Of a stretch of DNA of 64,000 bases, positions 56,110-64,000 are shown in pieces. The notes below the pieces were generated by a model. The model ran no database searches and was not told the origin of the DNA. It saw nothing but the letters and a program-made list of their open reading frames with translations. The stretch is from NCBI RefSeq assembly GCF_041021895.1, contig NZ_CP157428.1:1798001-1862000 (forward strand), in the 5' to 3' direction. The stretch's first letter is position 1. Each line of letters begins with the position of its first letter. The DNA comes from Acinetobacter sp. XH1741 (GTDB lineage Bacteria > Pseudomonadota > Gammaproteobacteria > Pseudomonadales > Moraxellaceae). A program made the position numbers and the translations under genes.

Positions 56110-56646
56110 TTAAAGCGTACAAAGCAGGTGAATGTCTTCGGGTTCAAGCTCCCATAATTGCCGATCTGGATGCTTTAATGGCTTTGCACCATGCTTGATA
56201 TAAAAGTCGACTGTACGTTTACTCGGTGTCGCTGAAATATAAAGTTGATGAGCGCCCAGTTGTTTGGCAGACGCTTTCGCTGCCTGCATAAGCTGTGCAC
56301 CAATACCTTGACCTTGTTGGTCGGCATCGACATAAAAATATTGCAGTAACTTTGCATCGGGATAATCAGTAATCACTTGATCTGATACCACACTAATACC
56401 GACTAACTGTTTAGCAGCATTAAAAGCACCTATAAACGATGCACCTTGTTGATAAAGTTCTTTTAATTTGGGTGGGTCATTTTCTAAATGATATGCATCC
56501 CACTGCTGAACGTCATAAAAACATTCTGTTAATTCTAATTGTTCTTGTTTTTGTATATAGAGTTGGGTAATCAGTTCTCGTCGACTAATTTGTTGCCAAA
56601 TTAAATCGATCTCTGCATAGAACAGGGACCTTAAGAAAATAGAAAT
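56110..56646 (-). CDS. GNAT acetyltransferase, apparent ATT start codon
   Basis: The GNAT fold has the acetyl-CoA loop DQQGQGIGAQLMQAA and a final FYIKHGAKPL motif. The shortest ATG/GTG-type reading begins at 56391 (93 aa) and lacks the GNAT N-terminus. The same frame is open without a stop back to 56646, giving about 178 aa including LFYAEIDLIWQQISRREL and FYDVQQWDAYHLEN. A perfect AAGGAG lies 6 nt before an ATT at 56646, exactly where a start should be. Either ATT initiates weakly or an ATG was lost. Confidence 0.72.
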   Translation of the reverse strand: MSIFLRSLFYAEIDLIWQQISRRELITQLYIQKQEQLELTECFYDVQQWDAYHLENDPPKLKELYQQGASFIGAFNAAKQLVGISVVSDQVITDYPDAKLLQYFYVDADQQGQGIGAQLMQAAKASAKQLGAHQLYISATPSKRTVDFYIKHGAKPLKHPDRQLWELEPEDIHLLCTL

Positions 56647-56665
56647 TTTATTCTCCTTAGAGTAA

Positions 56666-56694
56666 GAGCAAACATGTTTTTTACATGTTTGCTC
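56666..56694 (-). terminator. Palindrome between mutS and the GNAT gene
   Basis: Perfect 12-bp arms GAGCAAACATGT / ACATGTTTGCTC, 5-nt loop, just after mutS. No long U run follows; it may be a weak terminator that leaves the GNAT gene partly in the mutS transcript. Confidence 0.6.
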
Positions 56695-56703
56695 AATAAA
56701 TAA

Positions 56704-59349
56704 TTATGAATTGAGCGCTGCTTTTAGCTCATAAAGTTGTTCAAGTGCCTGACGAGGCGTCAAGTTATCTACTTCAATTTGCTTAAGCAAATCTAGAGCA
56801 GGTGAAGGCACTTCAATTTCAATCACTTTCTCGATAACTTGAGTGTTCGATATCGCATTTGAATCGATAGTGGCAAACAAATCGTCTTGAACGCTGGTTT
56901 GTAAGTGTTGCTGTTGCTGCTTCTCTAAAATGCGTAAACGCTTTTGAGCTTCTTTAATAACATTGGCAGGAATACCAGCCAATTTCGCAACTTGTAAACC
57001 ATGGCTTTGGCTTGCAGGGCCTTGTTGAACTTTATGCAATAAAATCAGGTTGCCATTTAACTCTTGAGCAGTTACATGGTAGTTGTCGATACCTGCTTCA
57101 CTGCCTAACTCGGTCAATTCGAAATAGTGGGTCGCAAACAGACATAAGCACTTAACACGTTTGGTTAAATCAATGACACACGCCCATGCTAAAGAAAGAC
57201 CATCGTAGGTACTCGTACCACGGCCAACTTCATCCATTAACACCAACGACTGATTAGTTGCATGGTGCAAAATTTGAGAAGTTTCAGTCATCTCAACCAT
57301 AAATGTTGATTTACCCGTTGACAAATCATCGGCTGAACCAATACGGGTAAAAATACGGTCAATCGGGCCAAGCTTGGCAGCTCTGGCCGGAACATAACTA
57401 CCGCAGTAAGCAAGCAAACTAATTAATGCAGTTTGACGCATAAACGTAGATTTACCACCCATGTTCGGGCCGGTAATAATCGCCATGCGGTGCTGTACAT
57501 CAAGGAAAGTATCATTTGGGGTAAATGGTGCTTTACTTAGGGCCTCAACCACAGGGTGACGGCCGCCTTGAATTTTAATACCCGTTTCTGGTGTAAATTC
57601 TGGACGTGCCCAATTGTTTAAACGGGCTTGATGTGCAAAGTTTGCCACCACGTCAATTTGTGCAATTGCTGAACTCATCATTTGTAGATGAGCAATATTT
57701 TCGCGAAGGTTTTCAAGTAAAGCTTCAAACAGTGCTTTTTCACGAGCTAAAGCACGCGACTCGCTTGACAGTACTTTATCTTCGAAGCTTTTTAGCTCAG
57801 GCGTAATGTAACGCTCAGCATTCTTTAAAGTTTGGCGACGAATATAGTCGGCAGGGGCTTGCTCGGCTTGCGCACGAGTCAGTTCAATGTAGTAACCACT
57901 GACACGGTTATAACCGATTTTTAAGGTATTAATGCCAGTACGTTCACGCTCTTTAATTTCTAAATCAATGAGGAATTGACCTGCATGATCACGAATTTGA
58001 CGTAATTCATCGAGTTCAGCATCGTAACCTTCTGCAATTACATTGCCATCACGAAGTAATACTGGCGGGTTTTCAACAATAGCTGCCATTAAGTGTTGAT
58101 GAAGCGCTTTAAAGTCGCCAAGTTCTTGATCAAGTTGAACTAATAGTTTCGATTTTTTCGCTTGAATCACTGGCGTTAAAGCTGTTCTTAACGCTGGAAT
58201 TTGCGCGCAAGCATGACGAAGCTGAACTAAATCGCGTGGACGAGCACTGCCAAGCGCTACACGGCTTAAGACACGTTCAATATCGCCAATTTCTTTAAGC
58301 ACTAGACGAACAGGGCTTTCATGATACCCCTGAATTAACTGTTCAATCGCATCTAAACGAGCATCGAGCAATGCGGTATCGCGAACAGGTTGCGTGAGCG
58401 TACGGCTCAGTAAACGCCCGCCCATTGCTGTTTGACAGTCATTCACAAGTTGGAATAAAGAGGTTCCATGATCAAATAACGGTTCAATAATTTCTAAGTT
58501 ACGGCGCGTGATTGGGTCGAGCGCAATAAAGTCTGTACTTTGTTCCAGCAAAATTGAACGAATATGCGGTAACGCCGTTTTTTGGGTTTCTTTAGCATAG
58601 TGAATCAGAGCCGCAGCAGCAGCTTTAGCTAAAGGTAATGGGTCTAGTCCAAAACCAGAAAGTGTAGATACCGTGAACTGATCACATAAAGTTTTTTGTG
58701 CATTATTTAGATTGAAGTCTACATTTGGGCGTTTGGTAACAGGGCAATCTAAGTGCTTTTTAATTTGCTCAATAATATGAGTGTCAACCAAATCTTCATC
58801 AATCAAAATTTCACTTGGCATGAGGCGCGCAAGTTCAATTGGAAGTTGTTCTGGTTTGTAGTCTTGTTGCTGAACTTTAAAAATACCCGCACTTAAGTCG
58901 AGTAAAGCAAAACCGATCTGGTTTTGATGAATGCATAGCGCCACAAGGTTAGATGACTGATAACTTGTAAGTAGTGCATCGTCAGTTAAAGTACCTGGCG
59001 TAAGAATGCGAACAACTTTACGTTCAACAGGGCCTTTGCCTGTGACTTCGCCGACTTGTTCGCAAATGGCAACGGTGCGGCCTGCTTTAACCAAGCGTGC
59101 AAGATAACCTTCTGCTGAATGGTAAGGAACACCTGCCATTGGAATCGGGTTGCCGTTTGCTTTACCACGATGGGTTAGGGTAATTCCTAAAAGTTTGGCT
59201 GCTAAATGCGCGTCTTCAAAAAAAAGTTCATAAAAGTCGCCCATACGATAAAACAGCAACGCATGTTGATATTCTTTTTTGACCTTGAGATATTGCTGCA
59301 TCATTGGAGTGTGGGTGGAGAGATCAGCCATGATTTCAGCGCTATTCAT
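56704..59349 (-). CDS. mutS: DNA mismatch repair protein MutS
   Basis: Recognises mismatches and triggers MutL-dependent excision. 881 aa. Mismatch-contacting FYELF in [12 protein letters not shown] near the N-terminus, connector and lever domains, ATPase Walker [12 protein letters not shown] near residue 630, Walker [17 protein letters not shown] and the C-terminal [13 protein letters not shown] tail. Full length. Confidence 0.96.
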   Translation of the reverse strand: MNSAEIMADLSTHTPMMQQYLKVKKEYQHALLFYRMGDFYELFFEDAHLAAKLLGITLTHRGKANGNPIPMAGVPYHSAEGYLARLVKAGRTVAICEQVGEVTGKGPVERKVVRILTPGTLTDDALLTSYQSSNLVALCIHQNQIGFALLDLSAGIFKVQQQDYKPEQLPIELARLMPSEILIDEDLVDTHIIEQIKKHLDCPVTKRPNVDFNLNNAQKTLCDQFTVSTLSGFGLDPLPLAKAAAAALIHYAKETQKTALPHIRSILLEQSTDFIALDPITRRNLEIIEPLFDHGTSLFQLVNDCQTAMGGRLLSRTLTQPVRDTALLDARLDAIEQLIQGYHESPVRLVLKEIGDIERVLSRVALGSARPRDLVQLRHACAQIPALRTALTPVIQAKKSKLLVQLDQELGDFKALHQHLMAAIVENPPVLLRDGNVIAEGYDAELDELRQIRDHAGQFLIDLEIKERERTGINTLKIGYNRVSGYYIELTRAQAEQAPADYIRRQTLKNAERYITPELKSFEDKVLSSESRALAREKALFEALLENLRENIAHLQMMSSAIAQIDVVANFAHQARLNNWARPEFTPETGIKIQGGRHPVVEALSKAPFTPNDTFLDVQHRMAIITGPNMGGKSTFMRQTALISLLAYCGSYVPARAAKLGPIDRIFTRIGSADDLSTGKSTFMVEMTETSQILHHATNQSLVLMDEVGRGTSTYDGLSLAWACVIDLTKRVKCLCLFATHYFELTELGSEAGIDNYHVTAQELNGNLILLHKVQQGPASQSHGLQVAKLAGIPANVIKEAQKRLRILEKQQQQHLQTSVQDDLFATIDSNAISNTQVIEKVIEIEVPSPALDLLKQIEVDNLTPRQALEQLYELKAALNS

Positions 59350-59508
59350 GCGTAATAAACCCTTAAAAAATCAATAATATTTTACGTTTGGTCATCTAGC
59401 CAATTCTAACAATATCTGTGTGAATTGGATTTAATCTAAGAAAAAAGTATACCTTCTAGTGTACCTTTTTTATGTCAAAATTGAGTCAACAGTGTGAGAG
59501 AGCTTAAC
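59350..59508. other. Gap before mutS
   Basis: Promoter region of mutS on the minus strand; nothing else supported. Confidence 0.35.
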
Positions 59509-59703
59509 TTAATTTCTCAAGGTTGCCATCTTAACAAATTGAGGCTGATTGGCAAAAAGGATTCCTAAAATGAGTGAAGAAATAAACAGCAAAAAGAAAG
59601 TACTCTTATCAGCTTGATCAATAGACAAAATAAAGATTGGCAATGTGAATAAAGCTCCTGTTGGGGAACATATAGATTGCAAATATTTGTGAAAAGCTAT
59701 GTT
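59509..59703 (-). pseudogene. Possible membrane-protein remnant without a start
   Basis: Minus-strand frame that follows the LysR stop directly and reads LQSICSPTGALFTLPIFIL, STFFLLFISSLILGILFANQ and ends VKMATLRN. Two hydrophobic helices, no start codon. It may be the tail of a lost transporter. Confidence 0.25.
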
Positions 59704-60615
59704 TTATGAAGATAGATGACTCAATTTCTCATGCATGAAATCAATAATCGCTCTTGTTTTAGCGGGTAAATACCGACGATTTGAATAAATCGCAAACAAA
59801 TGCAATGGCGCTGCCGATTGCTCAAACTCAATTTCGATTAATCGTCCATCGCTAATGTAGGGTTGGCAAGCTTGTTTGGATAAAATTGCAAAACCAACAC
59901 CTGCTACAGCAGCTTGTCCTGCCATCTCTCCACTGTTTACCCGATAATGCCCTTTGACCTTGATTGTTTCAAACTCTCCCTTTTTATTTACAAACTGCCA
60001 AGGAGCACCTTTGAGTGCAGTTACTGTTGTAATACAGGGTAACTCTTCAAATTGCTGGATATGAGTAGGGGTGCCATAACGCTGAATGACCGAAGGAGCT
60101 GCAACAATAGTGCAAGGGATCGTCACCAACTGACGGGCGATATAGTCACTGTTATCTAGCTGTCCACGGGTAATAATAACCGCTAAATCCAGATCATCTC
60201 GCAGAGACTCGAAACCGGACAAATTTGTGACACAGCTAATTTCTAGGTCTGGATACTGGCAGGCGAAGTCGGCAATAACAGAACCTAGCAGCGCAGGGCC
60301 TATTTCATTGGGAATACAGATACGTAATGGACCCTTGAGCTGTATTTGTCGTAACGTTAACTCTGTTTCAGTTTGCTCAAGCGCTTCTAGTAATGGCTTT
60401 GCTCGGGTATAGAGTAGGTGTCCCGCCTGAGTGAGTTTCATATGTCGGGTGCTACGCTCAATGAGCTGTAGATCTAATTTTTCTTCTAACTGGGAAATAC
60501 AACGACTCACGTTTGATGTCGGCATTTCAAGGATTTTTGATGCCCCAACAAAACTTTCTCTTTCAACCACCGCAATGAACACTTTCAGAGTATTAATATC
60601 AAAAGCCGATCGCAT
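59704..60615 (-). CDS. LysR-family regulator
   Basis: 303 aa: helix-turn-helix start (FDINTLKVFIAVVERESF, SNVSRCISQLEEKLDLQL) and an effector domain. Divergent from an MFS gene 103 bp away, which it probably controls. An inverted repeat (60618-60637) lies directly upstream of the ATG at 60615; a TTG one codon earlier is also open. Effector unknown. Confidence 0.88.
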   Translation of the reverse strand: MRSAFDINTLKVFIAVVERESFVGASKILEMPTSNVSRCISQLEEKLDLQLIERSTRHMKLTQAGHLLYTRAKPLLEALEQTETELTLRQIQLKGPLRICIPNEIGPALLGSVIADFACQYPDLEISCVTNLSGFESLRDDLDLAVIITRGQLDNSDYIARQLVTIPCTIVAAPSVIQRYGTPTHIQQFEELPCITTVTALKGAPWQFVNKKGEFETIKVKGHYRVNSGEMAGQAAVAGVGFAILSKQACQPYISDGRLIEIEFEQSAAPLHLFAIYSNRRYLPAKTRAIIDFMHEKLSHLSS

Positions 60616-60617
60616 CA

Positions 60618-60637
60618 ATTATCCCAAATTTGATAAT
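60618..60637. promoter_or_regulatory. Candidate LysR operator
   Basis: ATTATC-N8-GATAAT, a T-N11-A-containing dyad immediately upstream of the regulator start and within the divergent gap to the MFS gene. Confidence 0.4.
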
Positions 60638-60718
60638 AATAAGTGCCATTTTTAGCACATAATAAACACTATTGATAGCGATTAAACTTGGGTGTCTTTC
60701 ATCCATAGGTTGCTTGCT

Positions 60719-61915
60719 ATGCCTCTAGGCACACCAACATTGAATCATAAAGCCCTTATACGAATAGCGATTGTGATTGCTTTTGTCCAGTTCACCAATG
60801 CGCTGGAATACATGGTGTTCAATCCCATTTTTGTTTTTATGGCAACAGATTGCTCTGTGCCTGTATCATTTTCAGGCTATGTGTCGGGTATGTACACACT
60901 CGGAGCCGTTCTTTCTGGCGTTATAGCCTTTTACCGGATTGATCACTTCAATAAGAAAAATTTCTTAATTGCCAATATGGCACTACTAGGCTTACTGACA
61001 CTATTAACAACTTTCACATCTAGTTTTAGTCTTCTGCTTGCTCTCCGATTTTGTGCAGGGCTGGTAGGTGGTACAACAATGGGTGTGGGTATCAGTATAT
61101 TGATAAACAACGCACCGCCGCACTTACGCGGAAAAATGTTAGCGACAGTGATTGCGTCATTTTCGATAGTCAGTATTGTAGGAATGCCCACTCTAATATA
61201 TCTGTGTATACATTATGGTTGGCATGTGGCTTTATGGGTAATCGCTATATTGTGTCTGTTGGCATTGCCATTGGTGGTATCCATTATACCCAAAGACCCA
61301 GTCTCTTTAGAGGTGTTTCGAGCGCCGTCTCTTGATGGAGATACTTTACTGTTCGCCTCCAGTAATGCGCTTGTACAGTTTAGTCCAATGCTGGTTATTC
61401 CTATTCTAGCGCCATTAATGATTCAGCAATTGGGCGCTTCGCAAGACCTACTACCTTGGCTTTTCTTTTGTGGGGGCATTGTAGGCTATCTATCTACAAA
61501 AATTACAGGCCTGTTAACTTCCCGTTTTTCTGCTTTGCTGTTGGCTACAGCTTCAACCATAGTTTTTATACTCAGTTTGCTCATACCAGTTTTAGGCTAT
61601 CAGCAGGCAGGGTTATTTATTACTTTATTTCTCGGCGCTTCTTACAGTCGTTTGGTGTCATCTTCGGTGGTTACGATGCAATTTCCTGACGATCAGCAAA
61701 GAGCTGGATTCTCTTCATTACAGACATCAATCATGTATCTCATGACAACCATCGCATTTTTCCTGTCTGCTTTTTTATTATCAGACCACGCCATGGCACC
61801 ACAAAGTGTAAATAAGTTACTGGTGTTATGTGCAATTTCCGCAGCAGGATTCCCAATTTTGGTTCTTGTTTTGCAAAAGAAACTGACTAAACGCTTTCAA
61901 CTGAAAGAATTCTAA
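60719..61915 (+). CDS. MFS transporter, arabinose-efflux-like
   Basis: 398 aa with about 12 helices; family features include the helix-4 CAGLVGGTTMGVG and helix-5 SFSIVSIVGMPTL segments. Similar to drug or sugar efflux permeases of the DHA/SET type; substrate unknown. GTG at 60692 is also open, but the ATG at 60719 precedes the natural cytosolic start. Divergent from its presumed LysR regulator. Confidence 0.82.
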   Translation: MPLGTPTLNHKALIRIAIVIAFVQFTNALEYMVFNPIFVFMATDCSVPVSFSGYVSGMYTLGAVLSGVIAFYRIDHFNKKNFLIANMALLGLLTLLTTFTSSFSLLLALRFCAGLVGGTTMGVGISILINNAPPHLRGKMLATVIASFSIVSIVGMPTLIYLCIHYGWHVALWVIAILCLLALPLVVSIIPKDPVSLEVFRAPSLDGDTLLFASSNALVQFSPMLVIPILAPLMIQQLGASQDLLPWLFFCGGIVGYLSTKITGLLTSRFSALLLATASTIVFILSLLIPVLGYQQAGLFITLFLGASYSRLVSSSVVTMQFPDDQQRAGFSSLQTSIMYLMTTIAFFLSAFLLSDHAMAPQSVNKLLVLCAISAAGFPILVLVLQKKLTKRFQLKEF

Positions 61916-62130
61916 AATCGCTGTTTTCGGTACATGCAAAGAGTCATGAGTACAAATAGTTTGGCTTTTGGCTCTACCAATTTGAATAGTACATTTGCTC
62001 AATTCACTCTGGCACATGAGTCCTGAGGGGTAAATACTGATTAAAAATTTTCTTGTCTTGGTCGTCAGGCAATCTATTTTCTTTCAAATAAATATATACT
62101 ATGGGGGAGTATTAATAAAAGACCATAAAT

Positions 62131-63063
62131 ATGGAAATCAATAGCAACTTAGAACGTTACCATTCTCATCAGTTCGATGAAGGAAACCCTCTGGCTCAAA
62201 AGAAAATTTTGATAGCAACTATCCTAACTGCCGTGATGATGGTTTTTGAAATTGTAGGGGGGTGGATCTTTAATTCCATGGCACTTTTAGCCGATGGATG
62301 GCACATGAGTTCACACATGGTTGCGCTAGGGCTGGCTTATATTGCTTACAAAATGGCTCGCCGTTATGCCCATGACAAACGTTTTAGTTTCGGAACTTGG
62401 AAAATTGAAATTTTGGGGGGCTATAGCAGTGCAATCATATTAATGGTGGTTGCGCTTTTGATGGGCGCCCAATCTATTGAGCGATTACTTCATCCTGTTG
62501 ATATTCACTATGATGAAGCGATTTCTATTGCTGTTGTAGGGTTGGCTGTCAATATAATCTGCGCATGGCTATTACATGATAGCCATGACCACCACCATCA
62601 TCACGATCATGGGCATAGTCATCACCATCATGATCATCATCACGATTTAAATCATAAAGCTGCGTTTATACATGTGGTTGCCGATGCTGTAACTTCGGTA
62701 TTAGCCATAGTTGCACTTTTTGCTGGTAAATATTTTGGATGGAATTTTTTAGATGCACTATTGGGGATAGTAGGAGCCATACTTGTTGCCCAGTGGTCTT
62801 GGGGACTTTTACGTGATACAGGAAAAACGTTACTAGATGCCGAAATGTCACATCCCGTTGTCGCTGAAATCCAAGAAGTTATAGAGCAATTGTCCCAAGT
62901 GAAAATTACCGATTTACACGTATGGAAAGTAGGTAAGGGAAAATTCTCATGTATTTTGGCTTTAGAAACGAATAGAACAGATTTAACCCCCGATTTGGTC
63001 AAAAAAGCATTGTCTATTCACGAAGAAATTGTACATGCCAGTGTAGAAATACATTTTGTCTGA
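62131..63063 (+). CDS. CDF-family divalent metal exporter, DmeF-like
   Basis: 310 aa, six helices. Metal site residues HxxxD-type: ADGWHMSSH in helix 2 and HVVADAVTS in helix 5. A His-rich loop (HDHHHHHDHGHSHHHHDHHH) lies between helices 4 and 5. The WHM variant of the helix-2 motif is typical of DmeF-type Co2+/Ni2+ exporters rather than CzcD, so I favour DmeF. Cytosolic C-terminal domain present. Next to a manganese riboswitch-controlled transporter, so the locus handles divalent metals. Confidence 0.85.
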   Translation: MEINSNLERYHSHQFDEGNPLAQKKILIATILTAVMMVFEIVGGWIFNSMALLADGWHMSSHMVALGLAYIAYKMARRYAHDKRFSFGTWKIEILGGYSSAIILMVVALLMGAQSIERLLHPVDIHYDEAISIAVVGLAVNIICAWLLHDSHDHHHHHDHGHSHHHHDHHHDLNHKAAFIHVVADAVTSVLAIVALFAGKYFGWNFLDALLGIVGAILVAQWSWGLLRDTGKTLLDAEMSHPVVAEIQEVIEQLSQVKITDLHVWKVGKGKFSCILALETNRTDLTPDLVKKALSIHEEIVHASVEIHFV

Positions 63064-63107
63064 CCAACGCAGTAGAGTTACAACGAAATCACTGCTAAAA
63101 TCCACCC

Positions 63108-63245
63108 CATTGTCATTGGGGAGTAGCCATTCCTAGTACCCAGCTAGGAAGAGCACGTCAACAAACTTGAGATGAGTATCTCATGGCGTGTTCAGCCGCT
63201 GTATATATACAGTGTGAGCTAGGCGAGACCTTTGGCCACAACGTA
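63108..63245 (+). promoter_or_regulatory. yybP-ykoY manganese riboswitch
   Basis: Contains the two conserved Mn2+-sensing loops: TTGGGGAGTAGCC (63116-63128) and GGCGAGACCTTTGGCC (63222-63236), linked by variable stems (CCTAG/CTAGG, GAGATGAGTATCTC). Stands just before a CaCA-type transporter gene, as in many Mn-export operons. Identified by eye, not by covariance search. Confidence 0.82.
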
Positions 63246-63255
63246 CTTTGCTAGT

Positions 63256-63298
63256 CGGGCGAGGAGCGTTGTTGCGCCAATGGTTTCTTGTTCGCCCG
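63256..63298 (+). terminator. Expression-platform hairpin of the riboswitch
   Basis: CGGGCGA / TCGCCCG arms enclosing 29 nt, 14 nt before the start codon. It could hide the ribosome site, so control is probably at translation initiation. No T run follows. Confidence 0.55.
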
Positions 63299-63312
63299 GC
63301 TGGAATGATTCT

Positions 63313-64000
63313 ATGCTCCTCACTTTTATCTTATTCTTTTTGTCCGCTGGGGCAATTTATCTCGCCTGCGAATATTTCGTTAACGGCATTGAATGGTTTG
63401 GTAAACGTCTTAACCTCGGTGCAACCGCAGTAGGCTCAGTTCTCGCAGCTTTTGGTACAGCGCTACCTGAAAGTGCAGTCACTTTTATGGCCGTTGTATT
63501 TGGTAATACGCCAGAACAAAAAGACTTGGGTGTTGGGGCTGCAATGGGTGGCCCACTGGTTTTGGCAACGTTGGGCTATGCTGTTGTTGGTCTGGTATTA
63601 ATCCTTCATCGTAAAAAGCTGGCACGCGCATCAAATCAGGTACAAGTTGATTACGCTCGCTTAAGTCGAGATCAGGTTTCTTTCCTTGCAATCTTTGTAT
63701 TAAAAGTAGCGCTTGGTTTGGTTGCATTTGCCATTAAGCCTTGGCTAGGCATTTTATTTTTGGCGGCTTATGCAGCTTATGTCTGGCGTGAGATTAGAGA
63801 ATCTGACACAAGCGCTGAAGAAGAAGAACTTGAACCCCTCAAATTTCGTCCAAATACGGCCGAACCATCTTTAGGTTGGGCGGGTCTACAAGTCTTGTTG
63901 GCTTTAGTTGTGATTAGCATTGCATCACACACCTTTGTGGCTCAACTAGAAGCGATTGGTACAGCACTTAGCTGGCCGCCTCACATGGTTGCTTTGCTAC
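63313..64000 (+). CDS. CaCA-superfamily cation/proton exchanger, 3' end outside window
   Basis: The visible 229 codons give helix-rich sequence with the first alpha-repeat motif AAFGTALPES (GxxLPE-type ion site) after an N-terminal helix (FILFFLSAGAIYLAC) and a charged loop (SDTSAEEEELEPLK). This is the Na+/Ca2+ exchanger-like family; with a yybP-ykoY riboswitch upstream it is probably a manganese or calcium efflux protein. The second alpha-repeat lies beyond base 64000. Confidence 0.85.
   Translation, partial: MLLTFILFFLSAGAIYLACEYFVNGIEWFGKRLNLGATAVGSVLAAFGTALPESAVTFMAVVFGNTPEQKDLGVGAAMGGPLVLATLGYAVVGLVLILHRKKLARASNQVQVDYARLSRDQVSFLAIFVLKVALGLVAFAIKPWLGILFLAAYAAYVWREIRESDTSAEEEELEPLKFRPNTAEPSLGWAGLQVLLALVVISIASHTFVAQLEAIGTALSWPPHMVALL

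Noticed and set aside
56110..56391. A 93-aa GNAT gene starting at GTG
   Set aside because: It would lack the N-terminal part of the fold, has no ribosome site, and the same frame continues upstream to a well-placed ribosome site.

Overview
The window looks like chromosome of an Acinetobacter of the calcoaceticus-baumannii complex, most like phenol-degrading A. pittii, A. calcoaceticus or A. oleivorans strains. The evidence is the AT-rich base composition, ben genes very close to those I remember from A. baylyi ADP1, a multicomponent phenol hydroxylase operon beside them, and an Acinetobacter-style kdsD-kdsC-lptCAB block. I made the assignment by recognition, not by a search.

Layout. 1-9.3 kb: benzoate uptake and the first catabolic steps (OprD-type porin, BenK, BenE, BenDCBA), divergent from the LysR regulator BenM. 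9.4-17.1 kb: phenol hydroxylase operon mphKLMNOP plus a beta-barrel protein at the mphX position, divergent from the sigma-54 activator MphR. Both modules channel aromatics to catechol; ring-cleavage genes are not in the window. 17.2-21.9 kb: copper homeostasis (CopZ, CopA, CueR, a Cys-rich copper storage protein), with two divergent 19-bp-spacer promoters between copZ and copA, and a candidate structured small RNA at about 21.0-21.2 kb. 22-25.7 kb: small unknown genes, a LysE-type exporter and xseB-xseA.

26-40.7 kb: an accessory stretch between an initiator tRNA-Met and tRNA-Gly(GCC), made of phage-derived and unknown genes separated by long AT-rich gaps. Its most coherent part (26.6-28.9 kb) is an S24 self-cleaving-type repressor over three palindromic operators, a near-consensus rightward promoter, a short ORF, a holin-like protein, a GH108 endolysin and a strong terminator. 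No capsid or tail operon surrounds it, so it reads as a stand-alone, SOS-inducible lysis cassette. The same stretch holds an orphan Mu-F-like head protein, an orphan AntA/AntB antirepressor, a divergent second ProC, a tandem pair of unknown paralogues, a family of small secreted two-cysteine proteins (three intact, one decayed), and an origin-like array of 21-bp repeats and palindromes.

40.7-64 kb: mostly core genes. These are cysS, kdsD-kdsC-lptC-lptA-lptB, a type I secretion operon whose TolC-like gene carries an in-frame stop, an IMPACT/acyltransferase pair, a universal stress protein, an O-methyltransferase, a GNAT gene, an M15-type lipoprotein, fdxA, a second GNAT gene that seems to start at ATT, mutS, a LysR/MFS divergent pair, a DmeF-like metal exporter, and a yybP-ykoY manganese riboswitch in front of a CaCA-family transporter that runs off the end.
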